This document shows positions 5,258-6,099 of a DNA stretch of 6,099 bases, piece after piece. The stretch's first letter is position 1; each line of letters begins with the position of its first letter. The position numbers and the translations under genes were made by a program. The notes below the pieces were generated by a model. The model saw only the letters and a program-made list of their open reading frames with translations. It did not search any database and was not told where the DNA came from. Source of the stretch: an uncultured Bacillota bacterium (lineage in GTDB: Bacteria > Bacillota > Clostridia > Peptostreptococcales > Anaerovoracaceae); the NCBI GenBank assembly GCA_946629205.1, contig CAMOXP010000086.1, positions 1-6,099 on the forward strand, given 5' to 3'.

Positions 5258-6099
5258 TTAGTCCTCCTGCAGATCCATCGTCTTAGCGATTTCCATTACG
5301 TCTCCCAGAACTGCGCTTCCTGTCGGCAAGGGGCCTGCGCCCGGTCCGTAGAACATCAGCTTGCCCACAAGATTGCCTTTGACGTAAACGGCGTTATACT
5401 CTTCCAGTACGCCCGCCAGCGGATGGTAGGTTCTGATATACGTCGGCCTGACTTCGTAATCGATATCCCCGTCTTCCTTGACTGTTGCATGGGCAATCAG
5501 TTTGATCACGCAGTCGTTTGCTTTTGCTTCTTCGATTTTCTCCTTCGTGATGCCGGAGATGCCGGTCGTCGGGATATCATCCGGGTGGACATATTTGCCG
5601 AACATCAGCGCCATCAGGATACTCAGTTTGTTGGCTGCATCGATTCCCTCTACGTCTGCAGTCGGATCGGCTTCCGCAAAGCCTTTCTCCTGCGCGTCCT
5701 TCAGGGCCTCTTCGTACTCCATGCCCTCAGTGCTCATCTTGTGGAGGATGTAGTTGGTCGTTCCGTTGACGATGCCCAGGACCTCCGTATAGTCGTTTGC
5801 TCTCGCGCCGCAATCCAGTGGATTCAGCACCGGAATACCACCGCCTACGCTGGCTTCGAATTTGAACTGCACGTTGTTCTCCTCGGCCGCCTTCATAAGA
5901 CGCGGGTAGTTTGCCGCTACAGCAGCCTTGTTGGCGGTGATCACATGCTTGCCGTTTTTCATGGCTGTTTCCATGAAAGTCGCAGCTGGCTCTACGCCGC
6001 CGAGCAGTTCGATCACGATGTCGATATCCGGATCTTTGAATATTTCATCAGGATCGGAAACAAACTGGTCTCTCGTGACGGTAATGTCACGTTCTCTGT
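5258..6099 (-). CDS. hom: Homoserine dehydrogenase, 3' part (5' end beyond the window), without ACT domain
   Basis: Reduces aspartate semialdehyde to homoserine with NAD(P)H, at the branch to threonine and methionine. The reading frame is open to the right edge, giving 279 visible residues; the GTG at 6016 is an internal Val (DIDIVIELLGGVEPA), not a start. Seen: the conserved Lys in VITANKAAVA, the Gly-rich ASVGGGIPVLNPL, GIVNGTTNYIL, and the family signature at 5695-5627 (AQEKGFAEADP, then DVEGIDAANK) with its acidic residues and catalytic Lys. The cofactor-binding N-terminus, perhaps 60-80 residues, is missing. The protein stops at LGDVMEIAKTMDLQED, right where most bacterial enzymes go on into a linker and ACT domain. 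The next gene's ribosome site occupies the last codons, so this end appears genuine. Stop is TAA at 5260-5258. Confidence 0.96.
   Translation of the reverse strand, partial: RERDITVTRDQFVSDPDEIFKDPDIDIVIELLGGVEPAATFMETAMKNGKHVITANKAAVAANYPRLMKAAEENNVQFKFEASVGGGIPVLNPLDCGARANDYTEVLGIVNGTTNYILHKMSTEGMEYEEALKDAQEKGFAEADPTADVEGIDAANKLSILMALMFGKYVHPDDIPTTGISGITKEKIEEAKANDCVIKLIAHATVKEDGDIDYEVRPTYIRTYHPLAGVLEEYNAVYVKGNLVGKLMFYGPGAGPLPTGSAVLGDVMEIAKTMDLQED
5263..5268 (-). promoter_or_regulatory. Ribosome binding site of the SEC-C gene, inside the end of hom
   Basis: The minus strand reads AGGAGG, formed by the Gln-Glu-Asp codons that end hom, 7 nt before the ATG at 5255. The hom stop and this start are 2 nt apart, so the two genes share a transcript and are probably translationally coupled. 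Confidence 0.85.

Overview
The window is a block of housekeeping genes, all read on the minus strand. It looks like a chromosome segment of a Clostridia-type Firmicute, for three reasons: strong AGGAGG ribosome binding sites, tight same-strand packing, and an rpoN (sigma-54) gene next to a gap-pgk-tpiA-eno run, an order known from clostridia such as Clostridium acetobutylicum (recalled, not searched). The species cannot be named from this sequence.

In the direction of transcription (right to left) the layout is: the 3' part of hom, homoserine dehydrogenase (5258 to the right edge); a 167-residue protein with a C-terminal SEC-C zinc motif (4752-5255); rpoN (3255-4727); gap (2154-3167); pgk (933-2117); tpiA (175-921); and the first 38 codons of eno (1-116, running off the left edge). 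The gaps are 2, 24, 87, 36, 11 and 58 nt. Nothing longer than 90 nt is non-coding. I see no tRNA, rRNA, CRISPR array, insertion sequence or convincing intrinsic terminator.

Gap, Pgk, TpiA and Eno are enzymes of the triose stage of glycolysis and gluconeogenesis. Phosphoglycerate mutase, the step between Pgk and Eno, is not encoded between tpiA and eno. The repressor gene cggR, often found between rpoN and gap in related operons, is also absent. The 87-nt rpoN-gap spacer is the likeliest regulatory site. It has a perfect TATAAT box and, just upstream, two CGGGC-starting repeats exactly 20 bp apart, the spacing I recall for CggR operators. The tpiA-eno spacer holds a 26-bp AT-only (except its one mismatched pair) imperfect palindrome.

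The most notable protein feature is in GAPDH. Both loops that normally select NAD are changed: Asn-Asp becomes Asn33-Tyr34-Arg35, and Gly-Pro becomes Lys190-Arg191. The enzyme may therefore use NADP(H) or have altered cofactor use. Its S-loop resembles the E. coli/eukaryotic type rather than the Bacillus type. The homoserine dehydrogenase ends straight after its catalytic region and has no C-terminal ACT regulatory domain. I do not see a wholly novel system; these are modifications of familiar genes.
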